From Populus alba (Eukaryota; Streptophyta; Magnoliopsida; Malpighiales; Salicaceae), in contig NC_133300.1 of assembly GCF_005239225.2 (NCBI RefSeq), forward strand, positions 2,509,875 to 2,573,874: a stretch of 64,000 nucleotides of DNA, written 5' to 3'. The notes beneath the pieces were generated by a model. It had not been told where the DNA came from. It did not search any database and saw only the letters and a list, made by a program, of their open reading frames with translations. Of this stretch, positions 34,491-45,900 are shown in pieces (within the stretch, counting starts at the first letter, position 1; every line of letters starts with the position of its first letter). The translations under genes and the position numbers were made by a program.

Positions 34491-35408
34491 AATTCATTCA
34501 TGAAACACTTTCCGGTTAACAGAAAATACTTTCCGGTCAATAGAAAACACTTTCCAGTCAATTTCAGTTAAAAAAAAATTTGACTTGGTTTTCAGGAAAG
34601 TGTTTTCCCTTTAGCTGTGTTTGTTTTCCGGAAAGTGGTTTCCGAGAAATCACTTTCCAAACTTTCTTGTGTTTGTTTGCCAGTAGGAAAGTTGATCAAT
34701 GGAAAACACTTTCCAGTAAAAGGAAAATCTGGCTTGGTTTTCAGGAAAATGTTTTCCTGAAAAATTTAGGGGTAAAACTCTTTCCGGAAGTTGTGAAAAA
34801 TTTAGAAATGTTATTATTTGCTGATTATATCAAATTTGATCCTCAAATTTTTGATTGTTGTATATATTTTGTTTTAAATATTTATTTTTCAATTTCATCT
34901 CTTAAAATTTTATTTTTATATTAACTTTGGTCCTTATTTTTATAATTGCTATTTGCTTTTTCCTTATCATATTTTTATTGAAATTTTTTATCTATCAAAT
35001 TTGATCCTTATTATTTTGATTGTTACTTATTTTATTTGAAATAATTTATGAAATGTTGATTATTATTATTTTAATTTCTTCATCTTTTTTTTTTAATTTT
35101 TTAGATCTGATCTATATTATTTTGATTATTATTTATTTTATTTGAGATAATTTATGAAATTATATATATTTTTTTAATATCATTCTCATTCAACTTTTTA
35201 ATTTGTAAGATTTGTTCCTCATTATTTTAATAAACTTGAGAAAAATAAAATATTAATAAGTTATTTTTCAACTCATTTTCTATGACATAACCAAACACTG
35301 GAAAGTGTTTTCTAACTCATTTTCCATTAGACTACCAAACATCGAAAAATATTTTTTTCGGAATTCACTTTCCAAAAGGAAACTACTCTCCAGCAAACAA
35401 ACAGAGCC
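34491..35408. mobile_element. Non-autonomous TIR element with AAAACACTTTCC repeats, plus a partial copy on its left
   Basis: The main body is about 34613-35408. The left end (CTGTGTTTGTTTTCCGGAAA) and right end (reverse complement CTCTGTTTGTTTGCTGGAGA) form imperfect terminal inverted repeats of about 45-50 bp. Both ends are rich in GGAAAGTGNTTTCC, itself a hairpin. The middle has four to five degenerate units of AATTTGATCCTYATTATTTTGATTGTT. The 34500-34612 stretch repeats GAAAACACTTTCCRGTCAA and looks like a scrap of a second copy. It truncates the CNL LRR. No clear target duplication found. Confidence 0.65.
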
Positions 35409-37480
35409 TTAAGTGAAAGTAAAAATAAATTTATTATTAAAATTATATTTTTTAATATTTTATGGAATATAATTTATTTATAATTGAATCTAAATCTAAA
35501 TTTAATATTGTAACAACCCCTCAACCGAGATAAAATAACAATCTCATGTCAACTGAAAAATAAAGTAATTAAATTTTTTATAAGTCAACCATGTGAACAT
35601 GGACATGTGATTTAGATCATTTTTAGATAATTTTATCGAAAGGAAAGAAAAAATAAAAACAAAAAAACTAATTTCATAAAAATTAAATATTGAAGAATAT
35701 TTTTTTTTAAAAAAATATAATTTCTCTCATGAAAAAACCAAAATCAATATGTGCAAACCTTGTTTAAAAAAAGAAAGATAAGTGATGAAATCTTAAAAAA
35801 AACCAATAAAATAAAGATTAAATTCATTATTAAAAAATAGAAATCAAATAATGAGGAATAAAATCAAAATAATATCTAATTAGTTGAAGGATTTAAAAAT
35901 ATCAAAAGAAATGGTGTTAAATTTAATATAAAAATAAAATAAAATAAAATGATTAGAGACAAATAGCAATAAATACTATTTTTATAAAATAAATATAAAA
36001 AAATCAATAAAAAAAACTAAAAACTATATGTAATAAAAGTGTTATCCGCACATATCAACCATTGATTCCAAACAAAACTAGAAAATAAAAAAAACTAGAC
36101 ACTTGCAATCGTTAGGTCCAGACCTGCCTAAAAGGCAGAAGGAACTACATATGCATTTGCAATACCATGCCACAACCAAATCAATTGTACAGAAAACATC
36201 CTTTATTCATTATTAAAGGTCTTCTCGTTAACAAAACAGAAAAAAAAAGTGAAAAAAAAAAGAGAGAGAGATTGGTTTCAATGGCAAATGCATAAGCAAA
36301 AAATAATCAGACATGGAAACCATAAAGAGAGCAACGAAAGGACAAAAATCGATCAAAAAACCCTTACTGAAAGAAGAAACAACACACCTTCACCTCATGT
36401 GTTCTCCATCGGTTTGTTCAAGAAAAAAAGAGACAAGAACTGCAGCATCACCACCTCCATCCTCTCTTAGTAGCTTCTTCTTCTCTAATGTGCCTGCCTT
36501 TTTGGTTCTCACAAGTTCTATGCCTCCTCTCCCTCTTCTAAATCATGACTACAAGTGAAGAAAACGGGACAAAAATTAACGAGAGAAAAGATTTAAGGTT
36601 AAAGAATAGAGAAAAGAAAAGGAAGCCACTGGAAAAAAAAAAAACGCTGATAAATACTAAAATCCTAAGTAAAATAAACAATTAAATTTATAATCCATTA
36701 AATAAAATAATCAACAATAATTAAATCAAACCCAACAAATAATATTTAATTAATAAATTTCAACTAAAAATTCAAATAAATTAAATTAAAATATAATCTA
36801 AAACCCAATCTTTTAATGATTTAAGCTATCCTCCATCATTTAAGATCATATAAAATTATAAACAGTGTTTCAAATCTATATCCCGTCATTTTTTTTTGTC
36901 TTTGTTGGAAACAAAAGGAGGTGCATATGTTTTTGTTAGGCAAAATAAAACATATTTCCTGCCCTAAAAAAAAAAAAAAGGTTGCACGTTTAGCCTTTTA
37001 ACCTTTAAGAAGTGAAAAGAAATGGTAGAAGCAGACACCAGGATTATCCAAAATGCTATATTTGATCCCCGGTCCAAGCAACAGATCCAGAGCTATCACA
37101 GAGATCTTAGCCACTTCTTTTGCCTTCCTTCCTTCTCCTACTTTTCTAGCTATTCTTTCCTACTTCTTTCTACAAGCTTCAGATTCTTATATTGTATAGA
37201 GAATTTGAATCTAGTTTTTGAACAGTTCATAAGCCTCGATCCATTTTGTGAATTTTCAAGGTGATGTTGTTATAATTTCAAAAAACTATTTGCATGCACA
37301 TAGTTACAGAAAATTTATCTATCACCGATCATTAAATAATCTTTTTATCTCTTTCTAAAAACATTTAACCATTTAATTTATAAATACACAAAACATGTTT
37401 AAAACCCAACTTTCACACCCTGAAATCAACACTTGTAATCATTGCTTCTATAATAATTAATCCCTATTTCTCAATTTCAT
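35409..37480. other. A-rich intergenic, nothing recognised
   Basis: Short open frames at about 36250-36560 and 37022-37264 lack any domain or family feature. I see no supported gene, tRNA or transposon boundary. Confidence 0.55.
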
Positions 37481-37489
37481 ACGTACTAA

Positions 37490-37708
37490 TGTAATTGTTA
37501 ATGTAGTACATATGCTTTTGCTATGTGTTTGTTAATGTAGTACATATGCTTTTGCTATGTGTTTGTTAATGTAGTACAGTTCATAAGCCTAAGATTAATA
37601 TTAGAGATGCTATGTGTTTGTTAATGTAGTACATATGCTTTTGCAAAATCACGTTTGGGTTGGAGAAATGCTTTTGCAAAATTACGTTTGGGTTGGAGGA
37701 ATGCTTTT
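37490..37708. repeat. Two short tandem repeats next to the gypsy LTR
   Basis: TTAATGTAGTACATATGCTT plus TTGCTATGTGTTTG recurs with a period of about 34 bp (37494-37640, one copy diverged). Then TGCTTTTGCAAAATYACGTT plus TGGGTTGGAGRAA occurs twice (about 37638-37703). The LTR begins directly after. Confidence 0.8.
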
Positions 37709-38715
37709 TGTCACACCCCCCACAAAAATTTATAAATTAAAGAAGGCACGACATCGGTTGGCGATTTTCATAGTGTTCTGATGATTTGGTTCTTTTGGAG
37801 TCGCCACCTAGTATTTGGTCACTAGGAACCCTAACTGGTCTTTCAGAGATTCTAAGGCAAGAGACTGGTTGCGTAAAGGGAAGGTACTAGCACCCCTAAT
37901 ACGCCCTACCTGAGGTAAGCTGCTTGGTGTTTGGTTTGCTCTATAGTCTATGGTGTTGGTGTTTTCTAATCCCGTCAACTCGTAAATCGCAAGGAAAAGA
38001 GAATAAAAAAAAACGAAGAAAATTTCACAATTCTTAAAAAAACAATTACTTTTCACGACTCGTAAACCGTGGAGAAAAAAAATTAATTTTTGAAATGTTC
38101 TCGATCGCAACCAAAGCTTCTTTCAAACATGCGCGTTGATTTATTACTCCCGATAATATTTTGGATGTTCGTCCTTTTAAGGATTTCTTCATCCAAACAT
38201 TAGCGGTGAACAATAACCACAACTTCTCCTCCCAAAATAAGATTTTTATAGTTTTTGGAATATTGGCCAATACCCTTTGGAGTTTTACAAACAGGTTGTA
38301 AAATCCACAAATGCAAGAAAATGATTTGTGTTTAAGAAATCCATGCGAAAACACATTTTCAAAAAACTTCCAATATTTTTTTTTTATATATAAAAAGAAC
38401 ATTCAAAACATGTTAGTGTATTGGCCGTATGCAACACGCAAGAAAATATATATTTTTTTTTTGACGAAATCGGGTATTTTTAATACTGAATTTGTATCTC
38501 CACAGCATAAAAATACAAACTAATATTAAGTCATTTTTAAAAAGATGTACGAAAAAAATCAATAATATTTTTAAGGAATTTTTAGAATTTTTTTGAAAGC
38601 AAAAAAAAAATTATCTTTTGAAAATTTCAGGTGTCTCGACTAAAATCAGATATTTCAAATACTGATTTTATACCTCCATAGTATAAAAACAAAAATACAA
38701 ACCCCCTAAAATAAT

Positions 38716-38719
38716 ATAT

Positions 38720-38760
<41 letters not shown>
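38716..38760. repeat. (TA)n microsatellite in gypsy LTR A
   Basis: About 22 TA units with one interruption. Absent from the corresponding part of LTR copy B. Confidence 0.9.
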
Positions 38761-38763
<3 letters not shown>

Positions 38764-38869
38764 GAAAGGAAAATAACAACATTTTTTTTTAGATTTTTCA
38801 GATTTTTTATAAATATTTTATATATATAACATATACACACATATTTTATATTATATATTAATTATTAAG

Positions 38870-39125
38870 GGGCTGGGCCGGCCCAACTAATTGGGCCGGA
38901 CTTAGCCTCACAAGTCATTGGGCTGGTATCGGCCCAAGAAAAGTGACTGGGCCGATCTCGGCCCAAGAAAAGCGAATGGGCCGATCTCGGCCCAAGAAAG
39001 AGAATGGGCCGACCTCGGCCCAAGGAAAAAAATAACTTGGTCTGGGCCGGACTCGGCCCAGGCCGCCAGGTTGGGCCAGAATCCTTCTGGCCCATATACA
39101 TGCTTCTGGGCCAGAACCCATCTGG
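38870..39125. repeat. Palindromic GGGCCGATCTCGGCCC array in LTR A leader
   Basis: Four to five units of about 27-30 bp. Each holds a palindrome GGGCCG-ATCT-CGGCCC or variants (GGGCCGACCTCGGCCC, GGGCCGGACTCGGCCC), joined by AAGAAAAGNGAAT. Further GGGCCAGAA/TTCTGGCCC palindromes follow to 39125. Transcribed as part of R-U5. A hairpin CTGCATGCAGAA/TTCTGCATGCAG lies at about 39169-39195. Confidence 0.85.
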
Positions 39126-40424
39126 CCCAGAAGAGAAAACAGAACGGGGAATTAATTTCCCCCCCGTCCCCTGCATGCAGAACAATTCTGCATGCAGGAG
39201 ACGAAACCTACAGCAGAAGAAGAAAAAAAAAGTGCAGGGGATAGAGCGTACCTGGCGGGGCTGGAGACGGTGGTTTGCTGGCAGGGCTGCGGTGGCGTGG
39301 CTCGTGGACGGCGGCTCCGGGAGGCGTTGCTGCTGTTTCTAACAATGGCTAAAAATTTCTTCCTCCTCCCCTCTCCTTCGTGTTTTTTTTTTTTTTAGTG
39401 GCTGTTTGTTCTCGGTTTGGTTTTGGTTTTTTTGGTTTCGGTTTCCTTCTTCTCGGTTTGTTTCTGTTCTTCTCTCTCTTTCGGGCCTTCTTCTCTTCTC
39501 TCTCTCTCTTCGGTTCCTCTCTATTTATAAGGAAAAAAAAAGGACCGGCGTTTTGTTAGTGCGCCTTCAATCACGCAACGGCTGGTCGGCCATTGATGCT
39601 TTCGGTGGTGGTGGTGGGGGCGAGGAGAGAGAGGCAGGGAAGGTTTTCAAATTTTTCATCTTCTGTTGCTGGTAAACCGGGGAAAGAAGAAGATGAACAG
39701 TGTCGTTCAAAACGACACCGTTCTAGTCTTCTTTTTTTTTTTTTTTTATATATGAAACGGCGTCGTTTTGGATAAAACGCGCCGTTTCATTTAAATGGCC
39801 AAACTTCAAATCAGTCCTTCAAATTCGGTCTCCGCCCCTCTTGTTGGCCGCATTTTTCACTTTGGTCCTTGGCCTCTGATTTATGCAATTGAGTCCTCAA
39901 TTGATTAATAAAACTTTCAATTCTTCAATTAGGCCCCTGAACCGAATAATTGCAGCCCCTCCATTTACGCGCCTCTTCCAATTTGGTCCCTGGTTTCGGA
40001 TTTCTTAATTAAGTCCCTAATTGGCCATTAAACTTCAATATTTATGCAATTAAGCCCCTGATTTGACTTAATAAAATCCTAAAAATTATAATTTGGCCCC
40101 AGAACTTAAATTTCTTCAATTTAAAGCCCAAATTGACTTAAAAATCAATTTTTCTTGCAATCAAATCCCCTATAAATCCAATAAAAATCAATTAAACCCA
40201 TAAACATCCAAATTTGGGCTTCTCTCCTCAAAATTCAAAATTTCCTTCTCAATAGGGTTCTCATCCTTCAAGAATATATTGTCAAGAATCCAATCTTTGT
40301 ATCTTTATACTCCTTGACCAATTTTCTGACCATTTTCCGAGCGCTTCTGCCTCTTGTCATTTTTCTAGCCTTCTTTGGCTATTTATTTTATTTTATTGCG
40401 GGGACCCAAAAATGGGTTACAACA

Positions 40425-40438
40425 GATGCCCTCTCTTT
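40425..40438 (-). promoter_or_regulatory. Polypurine tract, gypsy copy A
   Basis: Minus strand ATAAAGAGAGGGCATC directly before the 3' LTR terminus TGTTGTAA. Confidence 0.8.
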
Positions 40439-40571
40439 ATAGAGCTTACGGAGCGAAGGCTTTGCGCAGTAAGTTTTATAAAGATAGTCCCAACTAAACT
40501 CCCGAAAACTGATCTAGTCGAAGCTTGATCGATCTGAAACTCTTTCTTTACAACAATCCTCTTCGGCCCTC

Positions 40572-41145
40572 GGAATCCCATCTGGCAATTCCCTTCAACG
40601 AAAATGAAATATGGGGTCCCTTCTGGCGACCCTTTTTTTTGAAAAATACCGAAATGCGAGATCCCTTCTGGCGATCTCCTTTAATCAAACTTATAATCCC
40701 ATCTGGGATTCCTATTAACAAACATGAAGTATGAGGTCCCATCCGGCGACCTCCCAAAATAGTGAAACGCGAAATCCCTTCTGGCGATTTCAAACAACCT
40801 GGAATCCCATCTGGCGATTCCTTTTAACCAACATTAAGTGTGAGTTCCCATCTGGCGACCTCCACAATAGCGAAACACGAGATCCCTTCTGGCGATCTCA
40901 AACAACCTGGAATCTCATCTGGCGATTCCTTTTAACCAACATGAAGTGTGAGGTCCCATCTGGCGACCTCCACAATAGTGAAACACGAGATCCCTTCTGG
41001 CGATCTCAAGCAACCTGGAATCCCATCTGGCGACTCCTTTTAACCAACGTGAAGTGTGAGGTCCCATCTGGCGACCTCCACAATAGTGAAACACGAGATC
41101 CCTTCTGGCGATCTTAAACAACCTGGAATCCCATCTGGCGATTCC
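40572..41145 (-). repeat. Array of about 16 hairpins (21 nt) with covarying stems, gypsy copy A 3' UTR
   Basis: Read on the element's sense strand, stems come in at least five matched versions around a near-constant loop GCCAGAWGG: GAGGTC/GACCTC, GAGATC/GATCTC, GGAATC/GATTCC, GAAATC/GATTTC and GGGTCGCC…GGGACCC. In the right two thirds they follow one another in a fixed order of three, with a period of about 108 bp. Example plus-strand starts: 40658, 40733, 40771, 40801, 40880, 40949, 40987, 41059. Confidence 0.88.
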
Positions 41146-41819
41146 CTTTTACCAATTGCTATCGATGTCGTTCTTCCTGCTGGCAGGGTCTGAAAAATAT
41201 TATCTTCTCTTCTTTCTGTTCTAGACTCAACTCAATGATTCTTTCTTCGTCCACAATCTCGTTGGAATGCACTAAGATCTCCTCCTGTAACGATAAAAAA
41301 ACATACGTGCAATGACTTTATGATTAGATGCAATGCATGCATTCGTACCTGGTTTTGAAACATAGGCCCCCATCCTCTTTTCTAGTTCATGAGACTTCCT
41401 CGTAACATGAGCGTGCTTTTGAAGTCGTATGCCGGATTCATCTCTCGTGTTGCCTTTTTTCTTATCATATTCTTGGAGAACAAGTATTTGACTTTCCTCA
41501 AGTAGCCCTTTTCTCAAAATGTAAGACTTGTTCTTGCTTTTATGTCATTGCTTTTGTCAAATGCTTTAGCTTGGTTCTCAAATCTATAGGCTTCCGTAAA
41601 AACTTTTCATAAAACATCTTGTATTGCCCCCAGTGTAGAGGTGTGATCCTAGTTTGAGCTTTTATATAGAGAAGAAATTCGTTCAGTCGATGCTAAACTT
41701 TTTAAATGAGTGAGGAGATGCACTGTTGGGATTAATGCAAAAAAGATTGTTGTGAGATCAATGCACAAAAGGAAAGAAATCAATGGCCAAACTTTGCTTT
41801 ATTAATTTAGGGAACTACA
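41146..41819 (-). other. Gypsy copy A, untranslated interval between integrase and hairpins
   Basis: No domain in its short frames. Contains (minus strand) ACTAGGATCACACC then ACACTGGGGGCAA (about 41632-41655), shared with the interior of the inner element. Confidence 0.6.
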
Positions 41820-42409
41820 TCAAGCGTAATATCTTTTTACAGAGTCAGAATTCACAGGCCGAGCTAGATCTTCTCCATCCATTCTAGCTAACTTCAACGC
41901 TCCTCCTGAGAATGCCTTTGTTACTACATAAGGACCCTCGTAATTTGGTGCCCATTTGCTTCGATCATCTCCTGGTAATGACAATATTTTCTTCAATAAT
42001 AGATCCCCTTCTTGAAACATACGCGGTCTAACATTCTTATTCATACGCCTTAGCCATTCGTTTCTGGTAAAGTTGGTGATGACATATTGCGGCCATCCTC
42101 TTCTCACTGATCAAGTTCAATTGCTCGTATCTCACTCTGGCCCACTCGGCCTCTTCTATCTCAGAATCTATTAACACTCTTAACGATGGGATTTCCACTT
42201 CCAAAGCATCACTGCCTCCATACCGTATACCCAAAGAATATGGGGTAGTCCCTGTTGAGGTTCGAACTGCGGTGCGATATGCATGAAGGGCAAATGGTAA
42301 CATCTCATGCCAATCCTTATAGGTGACTACCATCTTCTGAACAATCTTTTTGACATTCTTGTTAGCAGCTTCTACCGCCCCATTCATCTTTGGTCTATAT
42401 GGCGAAGAA
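41820..42409 (-). pseudogene. Gypsy integrase, C-terminal part, frameshifted, cut by assembly gap
   Basis: From the gap leftward: SPYRPKMNGAVEAANKNVKK (the integrase core segment with the catalytic Glu), then KDWHEMLPFALHAYRTAVRT, GTTPYSLGIRYG, the KRMAAICHHQLYQKRMAKAY stretch and the C-terminal NVRPRMFQEGDLLLKKILS…KWAPNYEGPYVV domain, ending SVKRYYA. This is the Ty3/gypsy Tat/Ogre pattern. Two overlapping frames (42387-42037 and 42107-41820) are needed. Copy B lacks this break, so it is a small indel or a sequencing error here. It joins element cDNA into the chromosome when intact. Confidence 0.88.
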
Positions 42410-42909
42410 NNNNNNNNNNNNNNNNNNNNNNNNNNNNNNNNNNNNNNNNNNNNNNNNNNNNNNNNNNNNNNNNNNNNNNNNNNNNNNNNNNNNNNNNNNN
42501 NNNNNNNNNNNNNNNNNNNNNNNNNNNNNNNNNNNNNNNNNNNNNNNNNNNNNNNNNNNNNNNNNNNNNNNNNNNNNNNNNNNNNNNNNNNNNNNNNNNN
42601 NNNNNNNNNNNNNNNNNNNNNNNNNNNNNNNNNNNNNNNNNNNNNNNNNNNNNNNNNNNNNNNNNNNNNNNNNNNNNNNNNNNNNNNNNNNNNNNNNNNN
42701 NNNNNNNNNNNNNNNNNNNNNNNNNNNNNNNNNNNNNNNNNNNNNNNNNNNNNNNNNNNNNNNNNNNNNNNNNNNNNNNNNNNNNNNNNNNNNNNNNNNN
42801 NNNNNNNNNNNNNNNNNNNNNNNNNNNNNNNNNNNNNNNNNNNNNNNNNNNNNNNNNNNNNNNNNNNNNNNNNNNNNNNNNNNNNNNNNNNNNNNNNNNN
42901 NNNNNNNNN
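42410..42909. other. Assembly gap, 500 N
   Basis: Exactly 500 undetermined bases, a placeholder length. The real distance and content between the gypsy element and the satellite are unknown. Confidence 0.98.
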
Positions 42910-45900
42910 TTACTCTTTGTGTAAAAAATAATTTTCTATTTTAAACATTTAAACTATCTTTCAAGTATCAGCAACAGAGAATTCTATTTAATTTTTTAAA
43001 AAAATTAATTTTTATAATTTGAAAACATTAAAACTATATCTTTCAAGTATCAGCAACAGAGATCCTATTTAATTTTTTTTAAAAAAACTTATTTTTATAA
43101 TTTGACAACATTTAAACTATCTTTCAAGTATAAGCAACAGAGATCCTAACTTACTTTTTTAAAAAAAATTATTTTAAAAAATTTGAAAACATTTAAACTA
43201 TCTTTCAACTATCAGAAACAGAGATCCCTATTGATTTTTGTAAGAACAAATTATTTTTATAATTTAAAAACATTTAAACTATCTTTCAAGTATCAGAAAC
43301 AGAGATCCTATTTACTTTATTAAAAAATTATTATTTACAATTTTAAAACATTTAAACTATCTTTCCAAGTATCAGAAAACAGAGATCCTACTTCACTTTT
43401 ATTAAAAACTTATTTTAAATTTCAAAACTTTGAATTATCAATCATCTATCAGAAACAGAGATCCCAATTAATTTTTGTAAACAAATTATTTTTATAATTT
43501 TTAAAACATTTAAACTACTTTCAAGTCTAAGTAACACAGATTCTTACTTACTTTTTGTAAAAAAATTATTTTTATAATTTTGAAAACATTTAAACTATCT
43601 TTCAAGTATCTAACAGCGACAGAGAATTCTAATTTTAATTTTTTTTTAAAAAATTATTTTTTATAATTTTGACAACATTTAAACTATCTTTCAAGTATAA
43701 CCAACAGAGATCCTACTTACTCTTTGTAAAAAAAATATTTCATATTTTGAAAACAATTTAAACTATCTTTCAAGTATCAGCAAACAGAGATCCTATTTTA
43801 ATTTTTTTAAAAAAATTATTTTTTATAATTTGAAAACATTTAAACTATCTTCCAAGTATCAGAAACAGAGAATCCTACTCACTTTTATTAAAAATTTTAT
43901 TTTTAAATTTTCAAAACATTTGAAATTATCAATCATCTATCAGAAACAGAGATCCCAATTAATTTTTTGTAGACAAATTATTTTCATAATTTTAAAAACA
44001 GTTTAAACTATCTTCAAGTCTAAGTAAACACAGAACCTACTTACATTTTGTTAAAAATTTTATTTTTATAATTTGAAAACATTTAAAACTATCTTTTCAA
44101 GTATCAGCAACAGAGATCCTTATTTAATTTTTTTTTAAAAAATTATTTTTATAATTTGACAACATTTAAACTATCTTTCAAGTATACGAGCAACAGAGAT
44201 CCTACTTACTTCTTTGTAAAAAAATATTTTCATATTTTGAAAAACATTTAAACTATCTTTCAAGTATCAGCAACAGAGATCCTATTTAATTTTTTTTTAA
44301 AAAAATTATTTTTATAATTTGAAAAACATTTAAACTATCTTCCAAGTTATCAGAAACAGAGAATCCTACTCACTTTTTATTAAAAACTTATTTTTAAAAT
44401 TTCAAAACATTTGAATTTATCAATCATCTATTCAGAAACAGAGATCCCAATAATTTTTGTAACACAAATTATTTTTCATAATTTTTTAAAACACTTAAAC
44501 TATCTTTCAAAGTCTAAGTAACACAGATCCTACTTACTTTTTGTAAAAATTTATTTTTATATATTTGAAAACATTTAAACTATCTTTCAAGTATCAGCAA
44601 CAGAGATCCTATTTTAATTTTTTAAAAAAATTATTTTTATAATTTGAAAAACATTTAAACTATCTTCCAAAGTATCAGAAACAGAGATCCTACTCACTTT
44701 TATTAAAAAATTATTTTTAAATTTTTCAAAAACATTTGAATTATCAATCATCTATCAGAAACAGAGATCCCAATAATTTTTGTAAACAAAATTATTTTTT
44801 ATAATTTTAAAACATTTAAACTATCTTTCAAGTCTAAGTAACACAGATTCTACTTACTTTTTGTAAAAAATTATTTTTATAATTTGAAAACATTTAAACT
44901 ATCTTTCAAGTATCAGCGACAGAGATGCTATTTAATTTTTTTTTAAAAAATTATTTTTATAATTTTTGAAAACATTTAAACTATCTTTCAAGTATCAGCA
45001 ACAGAGATCCTATTTAATTTTTTAAAAAAATTATTTTTTATAATTTGAAAACATTTAAACTATCTTCCAAGTATCAGCAACAGAGATCCTATTTAATTTT
45101 TTAAAAAAATTATTTTTATAATTTGAAAAACATTTAAACTATCTTCCAAGTATCAGAAACAGAGATCCTACTCACTTTTATTAAAAACTATTTTTAAAAT
45201 TTCAAAACATTTGAATTATCAATCATCTATCAGAAACAGAGATCCCAATAATTTTTGTAAACAAATTATTTTCATAATTTTAAAAACACTTAAACTATCT
45301 TTCAAGTCTAAGTAACACAGATCCTACTTACTTTTTTGTAAAAATTTTATTTTTATAATTTGAAAACATTTAAACTATCTTTCAAGTATCAGCGACAGAG
45401 ATTCTATTAATTTTTTTAAAAAAATTATTTTTTATAATTTGACAACATTTAAACTATCTTTCAAGTATAACCAACAGAGATCCTACTTACTCTTTGTAAA
45501 AAAAATATTTTCATATTTTGAAAAAACATTTAAACTATCTTTCAAAGTATCAGCAACAGAGATCCTACTTAATTTTTTTAAAAAAATTATTTTCATAATT
45601 TTGAAAAAACATTTAAACTATCTTCCAAGTATCAGAAACAGAGATCCTACTTCACTTTTATTAAAAAAATTTATTTTTAAATTTTCAAAACATTTGAAAT
45701 TATCAATCATCTATCAGAAACAGAGATCCCAATAATTTTTGTAGACAAATTATTTTCATAATTTTAAAACATTTAAACTATCTTTCAAGTCTAAGTAACA
45801 CAGAACCTACTTACATTTTGTAAAAATTTATTTTTATAAACTTTGTAAAACATTTAAACTATCTTTCAAGTATCAGCAACAGAGATCCTATTTAATTTTT

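Larger units (their letters stand above)
37709..40424 (-). repeat. Gypsy 3' LTR, copy A (2716 bp)
   Basis: TGTCACACCCC…TTACAACA. The minus-strand TATA box TATAAATAG lies at 39521-39529, so U3 is about 900 bp and R-U5 about 1.8 kb. U3 contains degenerate repeats reading AATTAGGCCCCTGAA-like (39790-40200) and an inverted repeat at 39708-39770. The end nearest 37709 (about 37790-37930) is the reverse complement of the inner element's U5 (14280-14420). Confidence 0.9.
37709..42409 (-). mobile_element. Ty3/gypsy (Tat/Ogre-type) element, 3' portion
   Basis: Minus-sense element: 3' LTR 37709-40424, polypurine tract 40425-40438, a 3' untranslated region with a hairpin array (40572-41145), then the integrase end (41820-42409), where an assembly gap begins. 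The remainder of pol, gag, the primer site and the 5' LTR are not seen. What follows the gap is satellite DNA, so either the 5' half lies in the gap or is truncated. The same organisation recurs at 59040-64000. Confidence 0.88.

Noticed and set aside
36249..37264. Three open frames of 73-81 codons
   Set aside because: Low-complexity Lys/Ser/Phe-rich, no conserved motif, no plausible gene structure around them.
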